From Aplidium turbinatum (Eukaryota > Chordata > Ascidiacea > Aplousobranchia > Polyclinidae): 64,000 nucleotides of DNA. Location of the stretch: the NCBI GenBank assembly GCA_918807975.1, contig OU964918.1, forward strand, positions 58,016,477 to 58,080,476. Reading direction: 5' to 3'. Shown piece by piece: positions 22,944 to 34,740 of this stretch (its first letter is position 1; each line of letters opens with the position of its first letter). The notes below the pieces were generated by a model. It ran no database searches. It was not told the origin of the DNA and saw only the letters and a list, made by a program, of their open reading frames with translations. Both the position numbers and the translations under genes were made by a program.

Positions 22944-23280
22944 CCGCCCCGATAGCTCAATTGGTTAGCGCGTGACTTCGTGAACGAAGAAGCTCCAAGA
23001 TCAAGCGGCACTGGTTCGACTCTCCTGCGCTTGAGCAACGCATTCTGAGGACTGCTTTCCATTCAATACCACCTAATGGGTGGGATAATTCTCCGGCAAC
23101 AATACCTGAACAATCGGAAAACTTGACTCTGTCAATCTCAGTAACCGGCCCTGCGTCAAGAGCCTCTACTTTCTACAAGTATGCGAAATTACCAGGAATA
23201 ACCAATTAAGACTTTGTCAGTCCGAGGATTAAGATTCAAAACCAACCAAACTAGATGGTTTAGAACCGCTGGTTTAAAAT
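22944..23280 (+). repeat. tRNA-derived SINE, family B
   Basis: Full-looking copy: A-box region GATAGCTCAATTGGTTAGCGCG, B box GGTTCGACTC, then the body with GAGCAACGCATTCTGAGGAC and GTCAATCTCAGTAACCGGCC and the tail with AGTCCGAGGATTAAGATTC. It matches 10600-10835 (opposite strand) and the body at 61925-62150. A short tail piece also occurs near 28785-28830 on the minus strand. Confidence 0.85.
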
Positions 23281-23649
23281 GTGTGCTCATGAAAAGTTAT
23301 TGTAATTTATTTTTCAAAAAAACGTTTTTAACATTTCAAAGTCGTGGGGTATTTTAACCTCTAGCCCTCACCTTTTGCGTAAGCCATGCATAAAAGACAT
23401 TTTTACATAAATTGTTATAAGACTTACATACAAACAACACTAACTATTTCATTTATTTGTTTTTACTCCCTTCGATAGTCAGTTTGTAGTAATGATGCAA
23501 ATGAAAGTGTTAGTAGAAATAATGCATAACGAAATAATGCAATGCACCCGAATTGTTGAAGCCAAGGTTGAACTCATTGCTCATGTAAGAACTCTTTGTT
23601 AGTGTTTTATGCGAATACCATCATCCTCGGTTTCGAGGATGGCCATCGG

Positions 23650-24690
23650 TTGAAACAACCTCAACAACCCCTAAATTGTGAACTACAAGTTATTTTCAAA
23701 CCTATCTGGAATGTGTGTTGTCATTTTATCCTTGCCTAAGTTGCTTGCTATATTTTGTGTTTTGATAATCTAGTGTGTATTCGCAACATAAAAGTGAAAA
23801 GCAATTAAATCAAAGTGAACTGCAAAATAAACAAGATTCTCCATTGTGTTCCTTGTGCCACATTCAAGCAACACATTCAAAGTTTTGTTGACTTTGAAAA
23901 AGCCAATCAAAAGCCATATCAACAACAGAGAAAGAACTTGAACGACAAAGTATCCTAGCCAAACAATCAGTTGTCTTTTACATTGGTCTAACATCGACAA
24001 GACGTAGGGCTGATTTTCTGACTGGAATACTGCGAAATGAGAACGTATTTATTGTAAAAATAAAGAGCCATTTTAAGTTTTGCAGCCTAGAAGGTTTAAA
24101 TTGAAGTACTTTGGATTATTTTGCGCTTTGTTTAAACATCTTAATTTTTAAAATGACTTTCATGTGCAATCGTATTACTGCATGGTACGAATTCAGGATT
24201 GTTAACTATACTGTAAATGAAATTGAAATTGTTTATTCTCATAACTATCATAGTACTGACATTGTTAATACTCAAAAAAGAAGATAACGCTGAGGATGAT
24301 CTTTCAAAACAGTCGCTTGAAAAATACAGCATTGCGGTATTTACAGTGTATCTGCTTTATCCGGATATCTACAGAAAAGTTAACAAAATATCAAATAAGG
24401 TTGTGATTAAAGAGCTAAACGAAATAAATTTCCAAGTTACACAAATTGATTCTTTTTGCATTGAGTCAACATCAGGAGACGTTAAATCATAGTTAGAAGA
24501 TACATTTTGATATCTTGTATATCAGCATACACGCAGTAAACATCTGCGGAAAAAGAAGATAAGCTCAGTGACCGAGGATTGTGTCTGCTAGACAGTTTTA
24601 CAAATACACTTTAAGCCGTCTACTGTATTTATATAAGGTGAAGCGAAATTTTGCTGCATGAAAGTCTTTCGAAATGAAAAGGTTTTATAG
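23650..24690 (+). repeat. Upstream segment duplicated from/with 9440-10500
   Basis: Collinear partner of 9440-10500, ending about 0.4 kb before the gene 3 start. A frame of 91 codons (24217-24492) is open here but interrupted in the partner, so it is unlikely to code for protein. The pair shows that genes 2 and 3 arose by duplication including at least 2 kb of 5' flank. Confidence 0.8.
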
Positions 24691-25074
24691 AACATCTTGA
24701 AGAAAAGTGAAGTAAGAACAAATTGTTTTGCATCGAAGATTTTTTTTTTATTTAGACAATTTTCTTAACAGTTTTGATTCATATAAAACACGGATAATGA
24801 AATAAACTGAAGTCAAAGAATTCTTTATTTCCAACAATCTCAATGTGAACAGACAAAGACAATATCGAATATTTGCTATTAGGAAGCAAGCAAAATCTTG
24901 CAGTTATCATCAACTAGGTAGGCCTACATGATATTTTCTTTACTGCCATAGGTAAATAGTAGCCTAATGCAACTTCAGATTCTTTTTGTCAAGGTAATGC
25001 CGAAGAAAATGCCAAATAACTAGACATCCTATAAGAACAAATCCAACGATACATTGGTCATTACTATTTCTTGC

Positions 25075-25083
25075 AGCATAATC
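25075..25083 (+). promoter_or_regulatory. 3' splice acceptor just before the gene 3 ATG
   Basis: TTCTTGCAG ends at 25076 and the ATG homologous to that of gene 2 starts at 25084. It matches the arrangement in gene 2, which supports a 5'-UTR intron or trans-splicing acceptor and decides the start over the in-frame ATG at 25054. Confidence 0.55.
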
Positions 25084-26442
25084 ATGATATTTGTAAGTGT
25101 TGTCGTGGTTGTGATGTTGATTTTGGACTGCCAGGCTCAGATCGACTTAGGAACTTGTAACCTTCAATGTGATGGAGATGGAAATGGTTCACCAACAATG
25201 ACTTTGCCAGATTCCCATCAGTTACTCACCAAGATCCACGGACCGCCTGGGAAACGAGGAGAGACAGGATTGAAAGGATCTAAAGGTGATAGTGGACGCA
25301 AAGGTCGAAAAGGAGATCCAGCGGAAAAGTGCAGCTGTCGTAATGTGGAAGAATTAAGACGTACGTCATAATGCAACATAACTTTAAAATTAAATGGTAA
25401 TTTCTATCCATTTTGCTTCAAAGAAGCCTGGTCTTCATCCCGATATATTAAATTCTCTCTATTGTTGGTATCTTCAATTAATATTTAAAACATAAATCTT
25501 ATGTAATTCCTACTCCAAGTATAAGCCTGAATACGACAGAAATAATAATTTATGTTGATATCTTTTTGCCACAATTGGGCTTGCAGAAATTACAAACAGA
25601 AAAAAATGTTTTGAGTACGTCACAGCAGCTTATTTAGTTAATTTGTATTTTTAAGAGTAGCCTAATTATTGTGAACAGCATTATTTTCCTAACAATGTCG
25701 CAGAAATAAAGTTGTCAGATTTAAAGAAAATTGGGATAGATTAAATAACAAGGCATTGGCTTACATATGATCTGGTTGAGAATAGCATTTTTAGCTAAAA
25801 CGCTCATCTGGCAATACTTCTTCATTGCGCACTCTAGTTTGAGCAAATAGTTTTGCATGCTGTACTTCTAGAAGTTTCTGGGTTCAGGCTGAAATTGTAA
25901 GATGTACAGCAATATACAACTCGATTTCTAAGCTTTATCAAATTTACTAGTGTGGAGAACGTAGTATCCATATTTGAAGTTGCTTTGGTTGAAAAGCTTC
26001 TGCATACCAACCTTTCAATTAAATAAAGCTAGTTGTGTTCTTCTGGTGACTGTAAGCTGCTAGGTTCCTGTTTACTTGTTTCAGCCCATTTAATAACGCC
26101 AGTCGAGCTGACTGACAAAACGTCGACAATAAAAGCTAAGTAACATCTTTAACATCAGGAGGTAACCTAGTATCCCAGGGGTCCAAAAATACTGGGTCGC
26201 AACCCAAATTTGGGTCGCGAGACCATTCACAGTGGGTCGCAAAACGGTTTAAAATTACCATAAATATAACTTGTATGGCAAAAATACATACAATCATATA
26301 GTCTTTGGTGTGCTGAGTTTCGTACAATTTGGTAGGCTACAAGAAAATTTATACTTTCGATTGTAGTACAGTAGTTAAGCCCACGGTTTATATATATAGC
26401 CTGGAAGACAGCTTGAGCCAGGGCATGAAAACTCTCTCAGCT

Positions 26443-26449
26443 TAGGCTA
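26443..26449. other. 5-bp micro-insertion (TAGGCTA) in LINE
   Basis: CTCTCAGCTTA is followed by GGCTA and then TCTCCAGAACTGG. Without GGCTA the frame reads LSAYLQNWRLK, the usual LINE motif. Confidence 0.85.
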
Positions 26450-26510
26450 TCTCCAGAACTGGCGACTGAAACTTGGCGAACACAAAACTTTGGCGGCAGC
26501 TTTCCACCTA

Positions 26511-26517
26511 TAGCCTA
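26511..26517. other. 5-bp micro-insertion (TAGCCTA) in LINE
   Basis: The frame AAAFHL before it and the frame GEVDRELHVQNNGKPL after it differ by exactly the five extra bases. It lies 68 bp from the previous insertion. Confidence 0.85.
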
Positions 26518-27788
26518 CAGTGGGGAAGTTGATCGTGAGCTACATGTTCAGAACAATGGAAAACCTCTGACCTTCTGCCCCGAACCAGAATATCTTGGGG
26601 TGACACTAGACAGATCGTACACATACCGCCACCATTTGGTGTCACTGCGCAAGAAAATGACATCCCACGCTGCACTACTCAAGCGCCTGGCAGGCCACAG
26701 CTGGGGGTCGAGGGCTGACACTTTGCGTATAGCAGCCTTAGCCCTTGTCTACTCTTCAGCAGAGTACTGTGCACCTGTTTGGTGCTGCAGTGCACACTGC
26801 CATAACATCGGCACTGCCATAAACAGCACCCTGCGCACAGTTACCGGATGCATGCGTCCCACATTATTGGATAATTTTGCCATTCTCGCTGGCAACCAAC
26901 TTTCTGAGCTTCGTCACGAAGAAGCCACTCTGTTTCTTAGCCGACGGGCACAAAAGCCTAACCATCTTCTCTACCACAAAATCTCTGCTTCCCCAAACCA
27001 GCACCCCAGTCGACTGAAGTCAAGACAACCATTCGTGCCAGCCGCTCAACTTCTGATCAACGCAGCAGATGAACTTCATCTCTGCGGCTACTTGGGCGGA
27101 CTATAAATGGAATTCTGAAAGGAAGTCAAGTACCACCGGACTTCATTCGTTCATCCCCAACGCCGACACATGCCCCATCGGCCTGACACTACAAAGACAA
27201 GCATGGGTGCGCCTCAACCGTCTTCGTACGGGCGTCGGGCTTTTCCGGTCAACCATGCGCCATTGGGGAATGGCCTCTTCCTCATCCTGTGAATGTGGTG
27301 CCAAGGAACAGACTGCAGACCACATCATCAATAACTGTACCATCTTCAAGCCACCTAACGGAGTGGAAGGTCTGCGTGTCATGGGTGATGAAACTAAATA
27401 CTGGCTGCTCTCTAATAGCCTTCCAGTGTAGTCCGGGAACATCTTGAGTCTGGGCTGGTAAAAGGATAGAGTAGACCCTCGGCCCAGAGGCTTGCGCGAC
27501 GACGAAGCGCACGGTTAATAGGTCCACCCGCTTATTAAGCCCAATTTGGTCCATTCCGGAATTACTGAAAGTATAGGAGTGGTAGAAAATTGTCTCCCGC
27601 AGCCAAAATCGTCCGGTCCCGATGTGGCCGTAATAAGTGGGGACGACCGTATTGGAATTAATATTAATTTGCAAAGTGTTTTGCGCAAAATTATATGCTT
27701 CCGAAACGTTTGGGTCGCGAAGACTTCGAACGATTGCTTTTTGGGTCGCACCAAAAAGTATTTGCGGACCCCTGTACGTAGCCTATAG

Positions 27789-27846
27789 CAGGGGTCACCA
27801 AACTACCGCAATCCGGTCCTCAGAGAAAAAAGTTTGGTGACCCCTG
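27789..27846. mobile_element. 58-bp miniature hAT-like element
   Basis: CAGGGGTCACCAAAC and its exact reverse complement lie at the two ends with only 28 bp between. Flanking octamers GCCTATAG and GATTATAG match at six of eight. Such ends are typical of hAT elements; this is close to the smallest form one can imagine. Confidence 0.7.
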
Positions 27847-29364
27847 GATTATAGTCACCAGAAGAACGCAAGTCACTTTATTTATCAAATGCCTGGTGAA
27901 CATTTTTACTCTGTTTTTAATCTTGCAAAAATTGTTCGTTTACCTGAATGGCTTTATTGATACTTAACTTCTGCAGGTGCAATGTTTCCAAAAACATGCT
28001 CAGACTCTCTTTCCGATGATGGAATAAACGAAAGTGGGGTTTATACCATCTATCCATATATTGACGATGGTAATTTGACAAGTTTAGGGGTTTACTGCGA
28101 TTTGGAAACTGATGGTGGTGGATGGATGGTGAGTTCAAAGAATATGTTACGTCATGCCTAGTAGATTGTGTGTAAGGCAAATTTATTTCTCCCTAAATAA
28201 CTTTGTAGTTGTTTTGGGAGAAACTGGTTGTCCATTCAAAGTTTCTATATTTGTAAACCAGTTATTGCTCTGACAAAGCCTCTCAACAAGAGGATTCTAC
28301 TACGCTGGAGCAGTTGCGTAAGCGCCCAATCTAGCACAAACCGAAATGGCAATATTAAGAAACGCTAGATTAATTGTCAAGATGTGAGCTTGACCAATGC
28401 ACTTCAAGGACAATTCTCTATCATTGGCACTAGGTAAATGAAACAATTTACAGGCAATAAGCTAACTCTTCATTAAAAGTGAAAAATTTGCCAATCTTGT
28501 AGAGCGTCAGTCAAAGTTTCTATTAGTGTACCGGTATAAAGATGCCAGGATTAACCTTTCAGAAGCTTTTCAGATATGAGAATAAAGTATCAACCAACTA
28601 ATCAAAGAGTTGAATATGTTTTGTTTGGCCCTTTTATAAATTTAGATCTACAAATACTTGTAGCTCCGGTTGGGTATAAGTACCATCGACTAGAAAAAAA
28701 CAGTACTTGGAAATCATTTTAAAATTCGTGATTTCAAAACGAGAAAATTTTAGAAAAATAACTTCGAACTGAGAAATATTATTTGGGAGATTAATTCTAG
28801 AAGTTTCACATACTTGCAGAGCAGAGGTATCTAAACTGTGGTTCGCGGTCCAGTTTTTATTGACTTGCAGCAAGTTTTAAAAATATAATTAAACATGATC
28901 CAAGCTTGAGATTAACTGTTTTTTTGTTGTGATGATCAGAAATAAAAACAAACTGAATTGGACATGAAGACGCTTTTTTGCCTTCCCAGTTGGTTTAATC
29001 TTTACCTTCGAACATTGGACATCAGCTTGAATATGACAAAAACCGAACATTTGAATTACTGTATTACTTTTAATTGTGATGTAGTTTTCAAAAAGTGAAG
29101 ATCAATTTAAATAGCACATATTAAGTCTCAAGCCGTGACTAAGCAGATAAAGTGCTGATTTCTGAGTTGGTAGACGTAAATTCAAAACCTTGTCTGGACA
29201 TTACAAAGACGTCATAAAAGTAGTAATGAGTTTCGTACATCACATTGTAGCAGTGTGTGGTGTGGTTCGGAGCCCTTCTATGTTGGAAAATTATGGGCCT
29301 AAAATCGCGTCATCAGTCAATAAACAATTTAGAAAATAATATTCGTAGGCTATCAATATTTGTG

Positions 29365-29455
29365 TTATTCGGCAGTCGAGTGTAGCAAGAACTCAGCGAT
29401 AGACAATGTAGTGCTGACGCCAGGAAGATCTCTTCTTCTCAACAATGTTATTAAT
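29365..29455 (+). repeat. R1 repeat fragment
   Basis: The stretch with GTGCTGACGCCAGGAAGATC and CTTCTTCTCAAC matches the middle of repeat R1 (18440-18530) with moderate divergence. Located in intron 2 of gene 3. Confidence 0.6.
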
Positions 29456-29693
29456 TTTTTACAAAAACTTGTTACATAGCAAAAATTTAACTTCTAAAAA
29501 TAAAGATGAAGAAAATCCTTCCTGATATCTTAATTACCATGAAAGTAAAATAAAATTTATTGAAAAGTTACACAATGATTTTTGTGATTTAATGATTTTA
29601 CAGTTTTGTTTTTTGCTGTGAAGGTTACAAATCAGTTGAACTGAAGTAATATTACTAACTTACCGTACCGTGTGTATAAACTTTTCTATGTAG

Positions 29694-29855
<162 letters not shown>

Positions 29856-30212
29856 TGAATTGTAATCATAAGCAAAATAATGCCATAAGCGAAAGAAACA
29901 CAAAACTCTGATTGTTGTGTTGAGAAGATCTATACAGATACAGACAACATATTACAAAATGCTAAAGATGCCTGCAATTTTAAAAAACAGAAGATGTTTG
30001 TCTCCATATTAACCAATAAATTTTGAAAATTGAAACTTTCACATTTTGACGAAAACAATGAGTCTTGAATCACAAATCTGATTTTGTTTAATTAAAAAAG
30101 AAAAAAAAAACAACTTGCGTGACATCATGCAGTAACCCAATTACCATAAAGCGTTTAATATCAACTAATTGTTACATCACATTTGTTTGCTGCCACCTTA
30201 TTTTGCAAAAGA

Positions 30213-30219
30213 TAGCCTA
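30213..30219. other. 5-bp micro-insertion (TAGCCTA) in intron 3 of gene 3
   Basis: From TTATTTT to ATCA the homologous intron of gene 2 (17367-17393) is 27 bases, while gene 3 is 32; deleting GCCTA makes the lengths equal. The TA itself is not kept in gene 2. Confidence 0.55.
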
Positions 30220-30999
30220 CATGAAATCATACACTAAAATATCGAAATCTTTCTAAATAAAATGCCTTGCTATAAAATTATTTAAAAACAAATTTACCAG
30301 TTTATCAATCGCAGTTAAATAATTAGTGAAGAATTACTATAATCATTATTGTAAACAAAAATACAAATAAGTTATTGCATTGAATATCTCATATACTGTA
30401 CAATAAGTTTTATGCAACTAGAAATATAGTTTAACTGGTATCAGTGATATAAACGTTATGCCTTGCGCTACAGCAACACACTTGATTTGTCTTGCTACAG
30501 CAAATTAACAAACACGTAGAACAAACTGCTTGCTTCGAACTGCAGTATGTATATAGTTATGTAATCTTGGCGTGCTTTTCAAAGTAAAATTCGGAAAAAG
30601 TATAAAACACAGACAAAACAAAACGACATTCAAAGTCAATGATATATTTCAGGATTGGATGTCCTTCACAAACTAACTAAAGATGGAGAATATGAAATGA
30701 GAGTAGACATGGAAGATTTTGAAGGCAAAACTAGATATGCTCTTTACAAGTAGGAAAACACTTGCTTTTAAAAACTTGTCACACGATTTTCTTTTGGTGT
30801 GGTAAACAGAATGACATGTGTACGGTAGTACCGTAGTTTGTTGCATTGTTTCTACTAAAGACGTCTTTATCGAGAATGGTGAATGGTCCAATTATAAACA
30901 AGCTTGCATTTAAAACCCGTGCTCTTCTATTTACAGTGAGGCAATGGCAAAGCAACATAAGCTGTTGGTATGTAAAAATGAAATACAATATAAACGTGG

Positions 31000-33345
31000 A
31001 CAGAAGACTATGAAGATACAGAAGACGCGTTAGCGGAAATTGAATTCAGAAGATCACCGGAAAGAGTTTGTCAACAGAGTGAAAAAAGTCTTTTGTAGAA
31101 AAGAAAAGACTTAGATAGGTTTCAGCAATGCCATAAAAGAGCCTGTAAAGAAACTAATTGGATAGACCGCAGGCAAACCAGGACAGAAAAAATGAGGTGG
31201 TGCAGAATGTTATTCAGAAAAAGAGAGAATGCAAGAAAGAAGCTTAAACAGAATGTGATCTAGCTATCTCGGCGTACAAAAATACAAAAGAAGCAAAGCG
31301 TGCGGTGGGAAAAGCAATGTGTCGGCACATAAAGACCCGTACAAAAACATGGAAAATAAAGACGGACAGTGGAAAGTAACTCGAATGGCTAAACAAAAGA
31401 ATAAAAACTCCCATGATGTTTACTGAGCGAAGATGGTAAAGAATAAGAACAGACAAATACTGATGAGTGATGCAGTAATCTTGGAAACATGGAGCGAATA
31501 CCAGCGATTGATGAATGTAGACAATGCAAGAAAACATGTGACATTAAACCCAGCAGCTGATGAAGATGTGGCTGAAATTAAGGAAGAAGAGATAATGAAT
31601 GTTTTACGAAAAATCAGTTGGACCAGATGATATTCCAATAGAAGTTTAGAAAGTGCTGAGAGCGACTGGAACGAAATGGCTAACCGCTATTTTCGGGCCA
31701 ATAGTAAAGACAGAGAGCATGCCAGATGAGAGAAGTTACACATTGACCCCAATTTTCAAATATGAAGTGAGACATATAAGAATATGGCCCTTATCGTGGC
31801 ATCAAATTTAATTAACATATGTTGCAGTTGTGGGAGAGAATAATAGATGAATAACTCCAATAAAATGTTTCCATTTCACAACACTAGTTTGGTTTCATAT
31901 CGGAAAAGGCACGTACTTCAGATGCAATATTTGCATTGCGTCAGCTGATGGAAAAATACGGAGAGAGACAAGAAGATCTGCATTGCCTGTTTACCGATCT
32001 AGAAAAGGCATATAATCGGGTACCAAGAAAAAGATTTGGAACTGTTTTCGGATGAAGAAAGTAGAGAAAAAGTATGTCCGTCTGATCCAAAACACGTACC
32101 AAGGTAGGACGCAAGCGAAGTGTGGAGGAGGTATTACTCAGAAATTTGAGATAACGGTCAGGATACATCAAGGATCTGCACTTTTTAGCCCAGTCTTTGT
32201 TGTTGTTATTATGGATTGCTTGACAGGAAACATTTAGAGAGAGGCTGTTACCGACAATCGCTTTTTCAAATCAGACGTCACATGAAACCGTTAAGGTCTA
32301 CTGAACCTAGCGTCATACGTAATGGAATATTACTAAAAAATGAGCAGAGATTGCACCATCCTTTGCAACACCTGTAAAACATCACACAAACCGTTTGAAC
32401 ACCTGTGAAGTTACATAACAATGCATATGGACTATTACATCACAGAAGCGGTTACGTGCATTTGAAATAACTCAAGTCAGTTTCGTCATTTTAGAATCGT
32501 TGTTGGAAGGTTGGTCAAATATTAAAACTGTTTTGTTTGTGCTTACCAACTAGACGAAATTTCCGTCTTTTATCCAAGTAATTTGTATTTTTGTGACAAG
32601 TTTTAGTGGTGTACCGCGTTACACTCCATTTTCGACAGCCTGTTGGCTTTTTTTTGCTGAAATACAATGATGAAGCAAATATGACAGAAATTCCATTGCA
32701 ATGAAAGTTGTAAAACGGGGAGAAAAGTTTAATTATCTTGGTTTGACTGTCCATGAAAGCGGAACAGGCGGCAGAAAAGTCACAAGAATATGTTAGGTAG
32801 GATGGAGATCATGAAAGAAAATAACAGGGTTCATGTGTGACAGAAAGGTACCAGAAAACTGAACTGGAAACTCCATAAAACGATGGTAAGACCAGCAGTA
32901 TTGTACGGAATGCAGGCAATAGCCTTGACGAAAACACAGAAAGGGAAAATGCAAGTGGCTGAAATGAAAATGTTGCGATGGTCTCTGGGGTTGACAAAGT
33001 AGGACCGAGGAATAAATGAAGTTATCAGAAAACGAATTCAAGTTGGAGAGCTGAAAGATAAGCCGAGAGAGACACGCCTTAAATGGTTAGGTCACGTCGT
33101 AAGGAGAGACGAATATTAAATCGGAAGAAGAATAAAACAATTGGAAGTTGGTAAAAAAAAGTGAGGAAGGCCGAAAAGAAGATGAAAAAATGTGTGGATG
33201 AAGATATTGAAATAGTGGGAGTGAAAAAAGAAGATGCTGACAGAGTGATGTGGAGAACGACAATCTGCAGCAGCGAACTTGAAGTGGGAATAAAGCTAGA
33301 AGAAGAAGTCAAGAAATGGGCCAAAGTCAAATTTAATAATATAAG
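31000..33345 (+). pseudogene. RTE-type LINE remnant
   Basis: Order of readable pieces matches a LINE ORF2: the endonuclease-RT linker (EAKRAVGKAM), the segment 31433-31630 with SEYQRLMNV and EIKEEEIMNVLRKI, PDDIPIEV, a worn GIK motif, QFGF-like sequence near 31885, then DAIFALRQLMEKYGERQ and FTDLEKAYNRVPRK (first catalytic Asp), HQGSALFSPVF (32161-32200), [28 protein letters not shown] and GRPKR. The YADD motif region (32240-32690) is not readable and may be replaced by foreign sequence. Many stops and shifts; an old copy in intron 4 of gene 3. Assignment to RTE is from memory of the motif wording. Confidence 0.8.
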
Positions 33346-33349
33346 TTAT

Positions 33350-33940
33350 TTCGACAAAAACAAAGCATATAAATGTCTACGAAAGAAGTTCTCAACTTTT
33401 AACACTGGTTTACTACTTGCCCAAAGTTCAAAAATAAATTTGCCTCAATTGCCTGTTTTTCTTCCCGAGTTAAGGCATTGATCAAGTGATTAGATTTTTT
33501 TTTTAATCATAAATTTACCCTTATTTTTGTATTTTTCTAAATAATAATAAACAATTATTTCATTGCACTGACGAGATCCTTTGAGAACGAAACAATTGGC
33601 CATTGTCTGCAGTTAAAAATGTCGTTTAGGAATTTTCTTTGAAAAAATAAAAAAAAGTTTTAAAGTAATGTAATTTTACAAAAGCAACACTGCATTTTTG
33701 GCGATATGCAAGGAAATAAAAAAACAACATACGCTACTGTACATTCTTATTTATTTCTTGGACAACTGTGTTGACATTACAAGAGTTTAGAAATACGTTA
33801 GTCCAGAATAGTATTCGATAAACAAATAAATACTCTATGCCGCTTTATTGATTAGTTTTATATATAAGTTACTTTTAAGATCAGAAAATATAGATAATCA
33901 CAAAATTGTTGTTGTCGTTTTCGTTTGTTTATGTTGTTTT
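33350..33940. other. Intron 4 of gene 3, end
   Basis: Part of this (33690-33900) resembles the same place in gene 2 (20770-20930), as expected for duplicated introns. No other feature. Confidence 0.5.
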
Positions 33941-34015
33941 TTGTTTCAGTGACTTTGTGGTTGGAGCTGGAATAAATTATACTTTAACTTTTGGAGGATA
34001 CAATGGAACTGCAGG

Positions 34016-34022
34016 TAGCCTA
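34016..34022. other. 5-bp micro-insertion (TAGCCTA) at a splice donor of gene 3
   Basis: Gene 3 reads GCAG|GTAGCCTACTGAATAACTG, gene 2 GCAG|GTAGACAATAATTG (the bar marks the exon end). From GCAG to GCTAATGTAA both are 38 bases once GCCTA is removed. The insertion begins at donor positions +2/+3 and leaves a usable GTAG start. Confidence 0.7.
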
Positions 34023-34604
34023 CTGAATAACTGCTTCTGTACGGCTAATGTAATTATGTGACTAATTATTATTATTTTTTTCGTAATTGTAATTGTAAAA
34101 CTTAAGCAATTTCGTAATTTTCGTAATTTTAATTTTAAAACTTAAGCAATTTATCCAAATTGTAAAATCAGTAAACAAACGATGAGTTATGTGATCTCAA
34201 ATGGTTCATGGTCTATACTAGGCCTACTAGCAGTTGCAATATCGCGCACCAATGCGGAAATCTTCTTAAAAACTGGGTTATAATTCATTCGCTAAACGTA
34301 TAAAATTGCCATACTACACTACTAAGATATTTGATTTCGGGTATTTGGAAGATGAAGCCTCAAAAGTTTGTTACATTCGAAGTCATGTGTTTCACATAAA
34401 GAGGCACAGAGAAATGACGCCCATATAACTTTCACTCTAAATCAATTATGGTTGCTTACGGGGCTTCCGCTTTTCCAAATTACAGACCACAATACTGCTA
34501 AATTACTCGATTTTTATCACTTAACCCTATCTGTAGCGATACGTAGTTTTATGAGGACGCCTCACTCTAGTACCAAGTGAAAAATTTCACAGAAGGAAAC
34601 ATAC

Positions 34605-34740
34605 TAGAAATGTGAAATTTCTTGACTTTTAGTTTTTATACTTTTCGAATTTTCCAAACCTACACTGGTCATTTTTTTACCATCCTGTTCTTCACAATAA
34701 GCATTTCGTCTCAGTTGGCTAGACATTTTCGTGCAGTGCT
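34605..34740 (-). repeat. R1 repeat fragment
   Basis: TTTCTTGACTTTTAGTTTTT and TTCACAATAAGCATTTCGTC match 62715-62815 of the R1 repeat in the same plus-strand orientation, with moderate divergence. Located in intron 5 of gene 3. Confidence 0.6.

Larger units (their letters stand above)
26398..27510 (+). pseudogene. LINE reverse-transcriptase 3' fragment (Jockey/CR1-type)
   Basis: The C-terminal third of a LINE ORF2 is readable: LSQGMKTL and LQNWRLKLGEHK, then FCPEPEYLGVTLDRSYTYR, AEYCAPVWCCSAH and RTVTGCMRPT (26600-27106), and finally LNRLRTGVGLFRSTMRHWGM and a finger CECGAKEQTADHIINNC ending in a stop near 27431. The frame is shifted at TAGGCTA (26443-26449) and at TAGCCTA (26511-26517); without the five extra bases at each site the family sequence reads straight on. 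A further frame change lies near 27070. Other 3' ends of the same family occur at 16118, 20520 and 46750. Confidence 0.85.
26176..27774. mobile_element. hAT element carrying a LINE insertion
   Basis: Ends are CAGGGGTCCAAAAATACTGGG on the left and the reverse complement of CAGGGGTCCGCAAATACTTT on the right, with GGGTCGC repeated several times just inside both ends. Flanks TAGTATCC and TACGTAGC only partly match, so the 8-bp duplication is worn. The interior is largely a LINE fragment (26398-27510); no hAT transposase is seen. It lies in intron 1 of gene 3. Confidence 0.7.

Noticed and set aside
22944-23030. Functional tRNA gene
   Set aside because: A and B boxes are there but acceptor and anticodon stems do not pair, and the same head plus body recurs elsewhere, so it is a SINE.
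23625-23665. Third hammerhead-like motif (ATCCTCGGTTTCGAGGAT)
   Set aside because: Only a short palindrome; no CUGANGA core or GAAA in the right order.
24217-24492. 91-codon frame upstream of gene 3
   Set aside because: The duplicated partner region at 9440-10500 does not keep the frame.
31000-33345. RTE-like LINE as an intact element
   Set aside because: Stops and shifts throughout, and the YADD region is unreadable.
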